Source: Streptomyces sp. CB02056 (GTDB lineage: Bacteria > Actinomycetota > Actinomycetes > Streptomycetales > Streptomycetaceae). From it: DNA of 64,000 nt. The notes under the pieces were generated by a model. The model was not told where the DNA came from, did no database searches, and worked only from the letters and a program-made list of their open reading frames with translations. The translations under genes were made by a program, and so were the position numbers. Below are positions 16,773 to 25,612 of this stretch, piece by piece. The stretch covers positions 310,001-374,000 of the forward strand of contig NZ_LIPD01000008.1 of NCBI RefSeq assembly GCF_001905545.1, given 5' to 3'. Numbering within the stretch: position 1 is the stretch's first letter; each line of letters starts with the position of its first letter.

Positions 16773-17497
16773 GAGACCCCTCCCTCGGTCGAAGCGCCGG
16801 CCGCGGAACCGGCCGCGGTCCCGGGTGCGGAGCCTGCCGCGGAGCCGCTCGCGGTACCGGCCGCGGAAGCCCCCGAAGGCCCGGCCACCAGCGGCCGGCG
16901 CAGCGCCGCCGCGGGCGCGGGCACGGTGTAGCGGTCCGGCAGGGACTCGGCGGCGATCTTCTCCTGGAGCTTGAGGATGCCCTGGAGCAGCGCCTCCGGC
17001 CGCGGCGGGCAGCCGGGCACGTAGACGTCCACCGGGATGATCTGGTCCACGCCCTTGGTGACCGAATAGGAGTCCCAGTAGGGGCCGCCGGAGTTGGAGC
17101 AGGCGCCGAAGGAGATGACGTACTTCGGCTCGGGCATCTGCTCGTAGAGGCGCTTGACGGCGGGCGCCATCTTGTCGGTGACCGTCCCGGAGACGATCAT
17201 CAGATCAGCCTGACGGGGTCCGGGCGCGAACGGGATGACACCCATCCGGATGAAGTCGTGTTTGGCCATGGAGGCGGCGATGAACTCGATCGCGCAGCAG
17301 GCCAGCCCGAAGTTGAAGCACCAGAGGCTGTAGCGGCGCCCCCAGTTGAGCACCACCTTGACCGGGTCCGGCGCGAGCCGGGCCAGCGGGCCGAGGCCGC
17401 GGCGCTCGACGGCACCGGGGCGCGCGGGGTCCGGCAGGCCGAGCGGGACGGGACCGCCCTGTGCGCCGCCGTGCGAGTGGGAGTGCGTCACGTCCAT
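16769..17497 (-). CDS. nuoB: NADH-quinone oxidoreductase subunit B (N2 cluster)
   Basis: The 242-residue subunit holds the terminal 4Fe-4S cluster N2 next to the quinone site. Its ligands are visible: the tandem cysteines in FGLACCAIEF, then FGACSNSGGPYWDSY and VPGCPPRPE. Two extensions are unusual. The N terminus has a His-rich segment (THSHSHGG) and the C terminus a 40-residue Ala/Gly/Ser tail (SGSAAGSAPGTAAGSAAG). The ATG at 17497 overlaps nuoA by ten bases. Confidence 0.96.
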   Translation of the reverse strand: MDVTHSHSHGGAQGGPVPLGLPDPARPGAVERRGLGPLARLAPDPVKVVLNWGRRYSLWCFNFGLACCAIEFIAASMAKHDFIRMGVIPFAPGPRQADLMIVSGTVTDKMAPAVKRLYEQMPEPKYVISFGACSNSGGPYWDSYSVTKGVDQIIPVDVYVPGCPPRPEALLQGILKLQEKIAAESLPDRYTVPAPAAALRRPLVAGPSGASAAGTASGSAAGSAPGTAAGSAAGASTEGGVS

Positions 17498-17904
17498 TCC
17501 AGAACGCCCTTCTTCCAGGCGTAGAGCAGCCCGACCGCGAGGAAGCCGATGAACAGGAACATCTCGATCAGCGTCCCGGCGCCGTACCCGGCGGTGGCGA
17601 AGACGGTCGCCCAGGGGAACAGGTAGATCGCGTCCACCGCGAAGATCACGTACAGGAAGGCGTACACGTAGTAGCGGATCTGGGTGTGCGCCCAGTCCTC
17701 GCCCACCGGGTCCACCCCGCACTCGTAGGCGAGGAGTTTCTCGGGCGAGTACACCACGGGCCGCAGCAGCCGGTTGGCGGTGAACGCCACGGCGACGAAG
17801 AGCACCCCGACGACGGCCATCAGGCCCATCGCGGCGTACGCGTCGAAGTAGCCGCTGCCGACCGCCGGGTCGGCCGCGACGGCAGCCGCGTGCTTCCCCT
17901 CCAT
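17488..17904 (-). CDS. nuoA: NADH-quinone oxidoreductase subunit A
   Basis: The 138-residue, three-helix subunit contains the conserved loop YECGVDPVGEDWAHTQIRYY between helices 1 and 2, and the acidic helix GTLIEMFLFIGFLAVGLLYAW. It is the first gene of the minus-strand cluster A-B-C-H-I-J-K-L-M-N. The ATG at 17904 lies about 45 bases downstream of a possible promoter. Confidence 0.97.
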   Translation of the reverse strand: MEGKHAAAVAADPAVGSGYFDAYAAMGLMAVVGVLFVAVAFTANRLLRPVVYSPEKLLAYECGVDPVGEDWAHTQIRYYVYAFLYVIFAVDAIYLFPWATVFATAGYGAGTLIEMFLFIGFLAVGLLYAWKKGVLEWT

Positions 17905-17945
17905 GCCTTCGCCTCCACCTCGGCCGTGAACCCGCCCTCAAGACA

Positions 17946-17975
17946 GTTCTACGACGTTTGCTCTCACCGGCCCAA
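17946..17975 (-). promoter_or_regulatory. Possible nuo operon promoter
   Basis: On the minus strand, TTGGGC (17970-17975) and TAGAAC (17946-17951) are separated by 18 bases, a plausible housekeeping -35/-10 pair about 45 bases upstream of nuoA. The rest of the 290-base gap to the divergent kinase gene shows no other clear signal. I found no good Rex-type dyad. Confidence 0.3.
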
Positions 17976-18194
17976 CCATGGCCAAAGCGTGAGTCTAAGG
18001 GGACCGCTCCGCTCCGCCCGAACCCTGCCCGCTCCGCAAGACGGCCGGTGGACACCCGGGCGGGCGTCCGGTGACCGGGCGCGGGGGTGGGGTTAACCCC
18101 CGGCCGGGAAGATGTATCACCCCCATGGCCCCCACCGCTCCCGGTTCGGGAAGCTTGGTCCAGCCGCACGACGAAGTAGGGACGGTAGATCCGC

Positions 18195-19415
18195 ATGAAG
18201 CCGCTGCACCGCGCCGTGGACGCCATCAAGGAGCAGGACGCCCGGATGGAGCGCCCACCGCTGTACGGCACGAGGATGTGGCACCAGGTCGGCCAGTTGC
18301 TGCTGAACCTGCCGCTCGGCATCTTCGGCTTCGTGCTGGCCATGACCGCGCTGTCGGTCGGCCTGGGCCTGTCGGTCACCGTGCTCGGCCTGCCGATGCT
18401 GGCCGGCGGCCTGGCCGTCTCGCGCTCCCTGGGCACGCTGGGCCGGCGGCGGGCGCGCGCCGCGTACGGCTCCGCGATCGACGAGCCGGAGCCGGTGAAG
18501 CCGCGCCGCCCGGGGGTGGTCGGCTACACCATCGCCCAGCTCACCGACCTGCTGAACTGGCGCTCGGCGCTCTACAACGTGCTGATGCTGCCCTGGGGCG
18601 TGCTCAGCTTCGCCCTGACCCTGGTCTCGGTGATTGTGCTCTGGCCGGTGCTGCCCTGGGTGATCCGCGGGCTGGCCTCGGTCGACCGCATCCTGATCGA
18701 GTCGCTGCTCTTCCCGGGCGCCCTGGCCGAGCGGGTGCGCGAGCTGGAGGACGACCGCGGCACCGTGGTCGACACCGCCGCCGCCGACCTGCGCCGGATC
18801 GAGCGCGACCTGCACGACGGCGCCCAGGCCCGGCTGGTCGCCCTGGCGATGGACCTCGGCATGGCCAAGGAGCGGCTGCGCGAGGTGGAGTCCGAGGACG
18901 ACATGGCGGCCGCCGCGAAGATGGTCGACAACGCCCACGGCGAGGTGAAGCTGGCCCTCCAGGAGCTGCGCGACCTGGCCCGCGGCATCCACCCGGCGGT
19001 GCTCACCGACCGCGGCCTGGACGCCGCGCTGTCCTCGGTCGCCGCCCGCTGCACCGTCCCCGGCGGGGTCCGGGTGAGCGTTGACCTGAGCGGCCCGGAC
19101 GGGCAGCCCGAGCGCCCGGACTCGGCGGTCGAGGGCATCGCCTACTTCACCGTCAGCGAGCTGCTGACCAACGTCTCCAAGCACGCCGGCGCCCGCTCCG
19201 CCACGGTCGAGGTCTGGCGCTCGGACAACCAGCTGATGGTGCTGGTCCAGGACGACGGCAAGGGCGGCGCGGCCCCGTACCCGGGCAGCGGCCTGGCCGG
19301 GCTGGCCGAGCGGATCCGCGCGGTGGACGGGGTCTTCCTGGTGGACAGCCCCGACGGCGGCCCGACCACCGTCACCGTCGAGCTGCCCTGGCGCACCCGC
19401 ACGGCTCGCCGCTGA
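18195..19415 (+). CDS. NarL-class sensor histidine kinase, no adjacent response regulator
   Basis: The 406-residue protein has an N-terminal sensor region of four hydrophobic helices (about 35-75 and 125-160). A HisKA_3 dimerisation domain follows with the phospho-acceptor H207 in RRIERDLHDGAQARLVALAM. A HATPase_c domain comes next, with its N box in VSELLTNVSKHAGA and G boxes in VQDDGKGG and GSGLAGLAERI. This family pairs with LuxR/NarL-type regulators. No response regulator gene lies nearby: the next gene is on the opposite strand. The nuo operon is divergent from it, but a regulatory link is only a guess. Confidence 0.94.
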   Translation: MKPLHRAVDAIKEQDARMERPPLYGTRMWHQVGQLLLNLPLGIFGFVLAMTALSVGLGLSVTVLGLPMLAGGLAVSRSLGTLGRRRARAAYGSAIDEPEPVKPRRPGVVGYTIAQLTDLLNWRSALYNVLMLPWGVLSFALTLVSVIVLWPVLPWVIRGLASVDRILIESLLFPGALAERVRELEDDRGTVVDTAAADLRRIERDLHDGAQARLVALAMDLGMAKERLREVESEDDMAAAAKMVDNAHGEVKLALQELRDLARGIHPAVLTDRGLDAALSSVAARCTVPGGVRVSVDLSGPDGQPERPDSAVEGIAYFTVSELLTNVSKHAGARSATVEVWRSDNQLMVLVQDDGKGGAAPYPGSGLAGLAERIRAVDGVFLVDSPDGGPTTVTVELPWRTRTARR

Positions 19416-19440
19416 CCACGGGAACAGCACGGCACAGTAG

Positions 19441-19482
19441 GGCGCCGGGACCTCGTCGAGGCGAAGACGAGGTCCCGGCGCC
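19441..19482. terminator. Bidirectional terminator hairpin
   Basis: A perfect 17-base-pair stem (19441-19457 with 19466-19482) has the loop GAGGCGAA. It lies between the convergent histidine kinase and HtrA-like genes and can end both transcripts. Confidence 0.85.
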
Positions 19483-19550
19483 GTTCCGGTACGGCACCCG
19501 GCCCGCTGAACCCTTGCGCGGCGTGCGGCCCGGCGTCCCCGTACCGGGGC

Positions 19551-20696
19551 TCAGGGGGAGGAGGTCTGGGCGCCTTCCAGTTCGCCGAGGGTGACGTCGG
19601 CGGTCTTGCTGCCGCCGTCCCGGGTGTAGGTGACGGTGACCTTGCTGCCCGGGGTGAGCGAGGCGAGCGCGGTGGTGAGCGCGTTCAGCGAGTCGACCTG
19701 GGTGTCGCCGATCCTGGTGATGACGTCGCCGGCCCGGAGCCCCGCCGAGGCCGCCGCCCCGCCCGGGGTGACCGCCACGATGACCGCGCCGGCCGGCTGG
19801 AACTGCTGGTTGAAGCTGGTCCGGGCGGTGATGCCGAGCGCGGCCCGGCCGGAGTTGGTGACCTTGCCCTGCTTGATCAGCTGGTCGGCGATGTTGGTGA
19901 TGGTGCTCGCCGGGATGGCGAAGCCGATGCCGGGGGCGGCCGCGCCGTTGCTCTGCGGCTCGGTCGCGGCGAGCGTGTTGATGCCGATCACCTTGCTGTC
20001 CAGGTTCACCAGCGCGCCGCCGCTGTTGCCCGGGTTGATCGCCGCCGAGGTCTGCACCATGTTGCCGATGGTGGCGCCCGGCGAGCCGGGGCCCTGGGGT
20101 TCGGAGACGGTCCGCCCGGTGGCCGAGACGATGCCCTGGGTGACGCTGCTGGAGAGCCCCAGCGGGCTGCCCATGGCGAGGGTGATCTGGCCGAGCTGGA
20201 CCTTGCCCGAGTCGCCGAAGCTGGCCGGCCGGAGACCGCTCGGCGGGTTGTTCAGCCGGATCACCGCGAGGTCGGAGTCGGGGTAGCTGGCGACCAGGCC
20301 GGCGTCCAGCGTCGTGGTGCTGTTGGCGAGGGTCACCGTGAAGGTCTTCGCGGAGCCGACCACGTGGGCGTTGGTGACGATGTCGCCCTTGTCGTCGTAG
20401 ACGATCCCGGAGCCGAGGCTGTCGCCGGTGGTGATCTGCACCACGGAGGGCAGCACGTTGGCGATCACCGCCTGGTAGGCGTCCTGCAGCTGGGTCCCGC
20501 CGTTCGACTGGCCGGACGCCGCGGAGGCCTGGGTGGAGCCGGGGGACGAGGGCGAGCCGGTGGCGGCGACGGTGGCGGAGGAGGACGTGCCGCTGCTGCA
20601 GCCGGCCAGCGCCAGCGCGGCCGCCACGGCGACCACGGCCGCGGCCGGCAGCCGCCCGCCGGGCAGGGGGCTGGTGTGTTCCTTGCGACGGTGCAC
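19551..20696 (-). CDS. HtrA-like trypsin/PDZ serine protease, lipoprotein
   Basis: The 381-residue protein has a lipoprotein signal ending at LALAGC (C33), then a Ser/Gly/Thr-rich linker to about residue 68. The trypsin-like domain has the catalytic triad H111 (TNAHVV), D142 (SDLAVIRL) and S225 (NPGNSGGALV). A C-terminal PDZ domain includes GLRAGDVITRIGDTQV. Such extracellular membrane-anchored proteases handle misfolded envelope proteins. The start is GTG at 20696. A strong terminator follows the gene. Confidence 0.95.
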   Translation of the reverse strand: MHRRKEHTSPLPGGRLPAAAVVAVAAALALAGCSSGTSSSATVAATGSPSSPGSTQASAASGQSNGGTQLQDAYQAVIANVLPSVVQITTGDSLGSGIVYDDKGDIVTNAHVVGSAKTFTVTLANSTTTLDAGLVASYPDSDLAVIRLNNPPSGLRPASFGDSGKVQLGQITLAMGSPLGLSSSVTQGIVSATGRTVSEPQGPGSPGATIGNMVQTSAAINPGNSGGALVNLDSKVIGINTLAATEPQSNGAAAPGIGFAIPASTITNIADQLIKQGKVTNSGRAALGITARTSFNQQFQPAGAVIVAVTPGGAAASAGLRAGDVITRIGDTQVDSLNALTTALASLTPGSKVTVTYTRDGGSKTADVTLGELEGAQTSSP

Positions 20697-20870
20697 CTGG
20701 CTGCCTCCGATTCGTCACCACGCCGGGGGGCGCGGGCATGAGCGCACGGAAATCCTTGTCAGCTTTTCACCGTTTTGTCCGCTTTGTGGCTTCGACTCGC
20801 CCGAACGTGGCGGCCGGATCCGAACGCGGGTGCGCCGGAGATCCCCGAGGCGCGCCCCTAGGATCGGCAC

Positions 20871-21857
20871 ATGACTTGGTTGATCACCGGCGGTGCCGGA
20901 TACATCGGCGGACACGTCGTCCGACAGCTGCTCGACGCCGGGGAGCGCGTCGCCGTCCTGGACGACCTCAGCACCGGCGACGCCTCCCGGCTGCCGGCCG
21001 GCGTCCCCCTGATCGAGGGCTCCACCCTGGACCGCGCCGCCCTGGACGCCGCGATCCGCGAGCACGGCGTCGAGGGCATCCTGCACTTCGCCGCCAAGAA
21101 GCAGGTCGGCGAGTCCGTCGAGCAGCCGTTCCTGTACTACCGCGAGAACATGATCGGCCTCCAGACCGTCCTGGAGGCCGCCGCCGAGGGCGGGGTGAAG
21201 CGCTTCCTCTTCTCCTCCTCCGCCGCGGTCTACGGCATGCCGGACGTCGACCTGGTCACCGAGTCCACGCCCTGCGCCCCGATGAGCCCGTACGGCGAGA
21301 CCAAGCTGGCCGGCGAGTGGCTGGTCGCCGCGGCCGGCAAGGCCCACGGCATGTCCACCGTGGCCCTGCGCTACTTCAACGTGGCCGGCGCCGCCTCCCC
21401 CGAGCTCTCCGACGCCGGGGTGTTCAACCTGATCCCGATGGTCTTCGAGCGGCTCACCGCCGGCGAGGCCCCGCGGGTCTTCGGCGACGACTACCAGACC
21501 CCGGACGGCACCTGCGTCCGCGACTTCATCCACGTCTCCGACATCGCCTCGGCGCACGTGGCGGCCGCCAAGCGGATGGCCGCCGACCCGGCCGGCGCGA
21601 CCTCCCTGGTGCTGAACATCGGCCGCGGCGAGGGCGTCAGCGTCAAGGAGATGCTGGCGGTGATCGGCAAGGTCACCGGCTACGACACCGCCGCCGAGGT
21701 GACCCCGCGCCGCCCCGGCGACCCGGCCCGGGTGGTGGCCTCCGCCGACCTGATCCACCGCGAGCTGGGCTGGACCGCCCGCCACGACGTGACCGAGATG
21801 GTCTCCTCCGCGTGGGACGGCTGGTGCAGCCGCCACCCCGGGGCCCGCAGGGCCTGA
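20871..21857 (+). CDS. galE: UDP-glucose 4-epimerase
   Basis: This 328-residue extended short-chain dehydrogenase begins with the NAD-binding GGAGYIGGHV. It has SSSAAVYG (residues 115-122) and the catalytic Y141xxxK145 in SPYGETKLAGEW. ALRYFNVAGAA and CVRDFIHVSDIA are typical of GalE. The enzyme interconverts UDP-glucose and UDP-galactose for galactose use and cell-surface polysaccharides. It converges on the kinase gene with a 37-base gap. Confidence 0.93.
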   Translation: MTWLITGGAGYIGGHVVRQLLDAGERVAVLDDLSTGDASRLPAGVPLIEGSTLDRAALDAAIREHGVEGILHFAAKKQVGESVEQPFLYYRENMIGLQTVLEAAAEGGVKRFLFSSSAAVYGMPDVDLVTESTPCAPMSPYGETKLAGEWLVAAAGKAHGMSTVALRYFNVAGAASPELSDAGVFNLIPMVFERLTAGEAPRVFGDDYQTPDGTCVRDFIHVSDIASAHVAAAKRMAADPAGATSLVLNIGRGEGVSVKEMLAVIGKVTGYDTAAEVTPRRPGDPARVVASADLIHRELGWTARHDVTEMVSSAWDGWCSRHPGARRA

Positions 21858-21894
21858 TCCGACGGCGCCCGTCCGGCGGTGTCCGCCCCGCGGT

Positions 21895-24267
21895 TCAGCG
21901 GGCGGGCACCGCCGTGCCGTAGAAGGCGTCCAGCGCGTACACGCAGCGGTCCTTGGAGCCGACGAAGACCCGGCCGCCGACCGCCACCGGCGAGCCGGTG
22001 AGCTCGCCCTTGGTGCCGAGCTCCCAGCGCAGCTGACCGCTGGCCAGGTCCAGGGTGTGCAGCGAGTGGTCCCGGCTGCCCAGGTGCACCAGGCCGTCGG
22101 CCACCGCCGGGGAGCCGACGATCTCGCCGCGGGCGGTGTAGCGCCAGCGCTCCCGGCCGGTGGCCGCCTCGAAGGCGTACAGCACCTCGCCGTTGCCGAC
22201 CAGCACCATGCCGTCCGAGACCACCACCGGGTCGGCCCCCTGGCGGCGGCCGGTGACCCCGCGCCAGCGGTCCCGGCCGGTGGCCGCGTCCAGCGCGTAG
22301 ACCGTGCCCAGGTAGTCGGCCACGTAGACCGCGTCGGCGTCCAGGGCGGGCGGGGTGAACAGCACCACCGGGGCGTCGAAGCGCCAGCGCTCGGCCCCGC
22401 TGGCCGCGTCCAGCGCGTACACCCGGGTGCCGGCCGACACGTACAGCACGCCGCCGCGCTCGACCGGGTGCGAGGGCACCTCCTCGCCGACCGGGAAGGA
22501 CCAGCGCAGGCCCGCGCCGCGCGGGTCGACGCAGCGCAGCCGCCCGCCGCCGTAGTAGTAGGCGGCGCCGCCCACCAGGACCGGGCCGGACTGCGGGTTC
22601 TCGAAGTCCTGCTGGGCGTCGTCGGCGCGCCACAGCTCGGCGCCGTTGGCGGCCGAGCGGAGCTGGACGCCGCCGCCCCTGATGCCGCAGCAGAGCACAC
22701 CGTCGGCGGCGGAGAGCGAGTAGACCCAGCCGTCGAGCGAGGTGCGCCAGCGCTCGGTGCCGTCCGCGGCGTCCACGGTGTACAGGTGCGGGCCGTCCGC
22801 GGCGTGCACCCGGCCGGCGTCCACCGCGAGCGCCCAGGCCACGTCCCGGGTCTTGTAGCGGCGCTCGCCGGAGGCGATGTCCAGCGCGTGCACCTCGAAG
22901 CTGGAGACGAACAGCGTCCCGTCGGCGACCACCGGGGTGCCCCAGACGTCGTTGGACATCCGGAACCGCCAGGGGCGCCAGCGGGCGACCGGCGGGGGCG
23001 GCGGGACGGGGGCCCGGCGGACCCAGTCGGTCGTGGCCGGGGCGGTGCTCGGGCCGGGCTGCTCGTGCTCGGCCCGCGGCCCCGGGCCTATCCGGACGGA
23101 GGCGCCGGAGAGCTGCACCTCGACGGCGCCGCCGGTGGGCGCCCGGTGCCGGTTCGGGGAGGCGATCTTCGCGGTCGGGATCTCGGCGTCCGAGCCCGGG
23201 GCGCGCTGCGGCAGGCTGTGCACCGGCCCGGCCGGCGGCTGGGCGTGCCTCCCGCCCGGATTGGTGCGCGGGTCGGCCGGGCCGGGGTGCTGCGGCGGGA
23301 CGTGCGCGGGCGGCGCCTGGGGGTGCGGGGGCGGCTGGGCCGGCTCGGCCGGCGGGCGCGGCGGCTGGGCGGCCGGGCGCCGGCCCCGCTTGCGCTCGAT
23401 CAGCTCCAGCGCGTGGGCGGGCAGCCAGTCCCCGGCCTCGCCGGTGGCGTCGTCCCGGGAGAAGAGGTGCGGGGCGAGCTCGGTCTGGATCTGCGCCGGG
23501 GTGGGCCGGCGCTCGGGGGCCTGCTGCATGCAGCGGCGGACCAGGTCCATCAGCTCGGGCGGCATGCCGGTCAGGTCCGGCTCCTCGCGCAGCAGCTGGA
23601 ACACCGTCTCGACCGGGTTGGTGCCCCGGTAGGGCGGGTGCCCGGTGGCGCAGAAGACCATCAGCGAGCCGAGCGAGAAGACGTCGCTGGCGCCCCGGAC
23701 GGTGCGGCTGTCCCGGGCCTGCTCGGGGGACATGTAGGCGGGGGTGCCGACCGCGACGTTGGTCATGGTGAGCCGGGTGCTGGAGACCCCGGCCGCGATG
23801 CCGAAGTCGATCACCTTCGGGCCGTCCTCGACCACCAGGACGTTGGAGGGCTTGAGGTCGCGGTGGATCAGCCCGGCCGCGTGGATGGACTCCAGGGCCT
23901 CGGCGATGCCGGCGACCAGCCAGCGGGTGGCCTCCACCGGCAGCGGGCCGCACTCCTCGACCAGGTCCTCCAGCGAGGGCGCCGGGATGTAGGCGGTGGC
24001 CAGCCAGGGCACCCGGGCGTCCGCGTCGGCGTCCACCACCGCCGCCGTGTAGAAGCCGCCGACCGTCTTGGCCGCCGCGATCTCCCGGGCGAAGCGGACC
24101 CGGAACAGCTCGTCCTCGGCCAGCTCACCCCGCACGGTCTTGATGGCCACCCGCCGCCCGGCCGCGGAACGCGCCAGGTAGACCAGCCCCATCCCACCCG
24201 CGCCGAGCCGCCCCAGCACCTCGAAGGGCCCGATCCGCCTCGGATCGTGCGCCGTCAGCTGGTCCAC
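21895..24267 (-). CDS. Ser/Thr protein kinase with C-terminal PQQ-type beta-propeller (AfsK-like)
   Basis: The 790-residue protein has a Hanks-type kinase domain (about 10-270): glycine loop LGAGGMG, ATP lysine K43, HRDLKPSN (135-142), DFG (154-156) and TPAYMSPEQARD. A long Pro/Gln/His-rich linker (about 290-430) follows. The remainder is repeated PQQ-like beta-propeller blades (LYAFEAATGRERWRY, VHALDIASGERRY, VYALDAASGAERW). This order is that of AfsK, which links membrane signals to secondary metabolism and hyphal growth in Streptomyces. I see no membrane helix. The GTG at 24267 was chosen because AGGTGG lies about ten bases upstream. The frame stays open further upstream, but as a shadow. 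Confidence 0.93.
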   Translation of the reverse strand: MDQLTAHDPRRIGPFEVLGRLGAGGMGLVYLARSAAGRRVAIKTVRGELAEDELFRVRFAREIAAAKTVGGFYTAAVVDADADARVPWLATAYIPAPSLEDLVEECGPLPVEATRWLVAGIAEALESIHAAGLIHRDLKPSNVLVVEDGPKVIDFGIAAGVSSTRLTMTNVAVGTPAYMSPEQARDSRTVRGASDVFSLGSLMVFCATGHPPYRGTNPVETVFQLLREEPDLTGMPPELMDLVRRCMQQAPERRPTPAQIQTELAPHLFSRDDATGEAGDWLPAHALELIERKRGRRPAAQPPRPPAEPAQPPPHPQAPPAHVPPQHPGPADPRTNPGGRHAQPPAGPVHSLPQRAPGSDAEIPTAKIASPNRHRAPTGGAVEVQLSGASVRIGPGPRAEHEQPGPSTAPATTDWVRRAPVPPPPPVARWRPWRFRMSNDVWGTPVVADGTLFVSSFEVHALDIASGERRYKTRDVAWALAVDAGRVHAADGPHLYTVDAADGTERWRTSLDGWVYSLSAADGVLCCGIRGGGVQLRSAANGAELWRADDAQQDFENPQSGPVLVGGAAYYYGGGRLRCVDPRGAGLRWSFPVGEEVPSHPVERGGVLYVSAGTRVYALDAASGAERWRFDAPVVLFTPPALDADAVYVADYLGTVYALDAATGRDRWRGVTGRRQGADPVVVSDGMVLVGNGEVLYAFEAATGRERWRYTARGEIVGSPAVADGLVHLGSRDHSLHTLDLASGQLRWELGTKGELTGSPVAVGGRVFVGSKDRCVYALDAFYGTAVPAR

Positions 24268-24716
24268 TCCGCTGCCACCTCCCCGTTGTCCGCACCCGCC
24301 GCGTGGTGCCGGACCCGATTCTCCAATGCCGTCCCGCGCATATCCAACCTCCCCCACCCCCTGAAACACGTCGTCCCGGCCCGGAGGACGCCCCGGACAG
24401 GCCTCTGACCAGCGAGGACGGAACGACCGGATCCTGACGCCCGCTCCGGGGGCGGCTTGCGCCCGGGGCTCCGGACCGTCCACTTCCGGACGGCACCGCA
24501 CTCTTCGGTCATCGTCACGCTCTGTCACCCGATCACCCCTCAGCGGACTCGCCGTCACGCTGTGAGATCGCAAGCACACGGGGGGGCTTCAAACAGGGGC
24601 TTCGAAGCCCGGTGAATATCCGTCCGAAGTGGTTCATGCCGCTATACCAACCCCCGTGCGGAGTAATAGTCGCATCACCGAATCGCGCCAAGATCGTGCC
24701 ACGGTAAGCTGACGGC
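24268..24716. other. Intergenic region between divergent kinase and TetR genes
   Basis: This 449-base stretch has no convincing gene. It includes a perfect 14-base palindrome GGGCTTCGAAGCCC at 24597-24610. The 60 bases before the TetR start are noticeably less GC-rich, as expected of a promoter, with TATACC at 24643-24648 and TAAGCT near 24703 as -10 candidates. I could not pair either with a good -35. Confidence 0.5.
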
Positions 24717-25364
24717 ATGACAGGACAAGTTCGCACCGTCGACGGTCGCGTCGCCGGGCGACGCGGACAGGAGACGCGGCAGAAGCTGCTCGACTGCCTC
24801 CGCGAGATGCTCAGCACGTCGCCCTATCGGGACGTCAAGGTCATCGACGTCGCCCGTATGGCGGGTACCTCCCCCGCGACCTTCTACCAGTACTTCCCGG
24901 ATGTCGAGGGCGCTGTCCTCGAAATCGCCGAGGAAATGGCCAAGGACGCCGACCAGCTCAAAGAGCTGGTGGCCGGAAAGTCCTGGGCAGGGAAGTCCGG
25001 ACCGACCACTTCGGAAGAACTGGTCGACGGATTCCTCGCCTTCTGGCGCAAGAACGACGCCATTCTCCGAGTGGTCACGCTCGGTGCCGCCGAAGGGGAC
25101 AAGCGGTTCTTCAAGATCCGCATGACGGTCCTCAACGCGGTCGCCAAGCCGCTCGCGGAGGCCGTCAGGGAACTCCAGGCGAAGGGTCAGGCCGACAAGT
25201 CGCTCGACCCGAACGCCGTGGCCGGGGCCCTGGTCTCGCTGCTCGCCTCGGCGGCCGAGCACCAGAAGGCCTTCACCTCCTGGGGCGTCAAGGTCAAGGA
25301 CCTCAAGCCCAACCTCGCTCCCCTGGTGTACCTGGGCGTCACCGGCAAGAAGGCGCCCAAGTAG
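24717..25364 (+). CDS. TetR-family transcriptional regulator
   Basis: The 215-residue protein has an N-terminal TetR helix-turn-helix (residues 18-65, with VIDVARMAGTSPATFYQYFPD) and a helical ligand-binding domain with a Lys-rich C terminus (VTGKKAPK). The start ATG has no strong Shine-Dalgarno sequence. It is divergent from the AfsK-like kinase and convergent with a KAS III gene. The ligand is unknown. Confidence 0.9.
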   Translation: MTGQVRTVDGRVAGRRGQETRQKLLDCLREMLSTSPYRDVKVIDVARMAGTSPATFYQYFPDVEGAVLEIAEEMAKDADQLKELVAGKSWAGKSGPTTSEELVDGFLAFWRKNDAILRVVTLGAAEGDKRFFKIRMTVLNAVAKPLAEAVRELQAKGQADKSLDPNAVAGALVSLLASAAEHQKAFTSWGVKVKDLKPNLAPLVYLGVTGKKAPK

Positions 25365-25484
25365 GACCGTCCACCGACCCACCATCCGCTCCGCGCGCAG
25401 CCCCGGCCTCCTGTCCGGGGAACGACGGACGGCGGCCGTGTCCTCGGGGGAGGTCCGCCGACGTACCGCAAGCGCGCCAGACAT

Positions 25485-25526
25485 GCCGCTGGGCGGGCAC
25501 CCGTGACAGGGTGCCCGCCCAGCGGC
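25485..25526. terminator. Bidirectional terminator hairpin
   Basis: A perfect 18-base-pair stem (25485-25502 with 25509-25526) has a six-base loop. It sits between the convergent TetR and KAS III genes. Confidence 0.88.
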
Positions 25527-25612
25527 GTTGTTCGGGTCCGGACGGCCTCGCGGCGCCCTCGGGCGGCCTTGTGGCGGCCCTCAGGCGGCCTCGTGGCGCC
25601 GCCGGGTCGGGG

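Noticed and set aside
17905..18194. Rex-type redox operator upstream of nuoA
   Set aside because: A GTGAAC half-site is present near 17925, but no matching opposite half at the needed spacing, so the site was not called.
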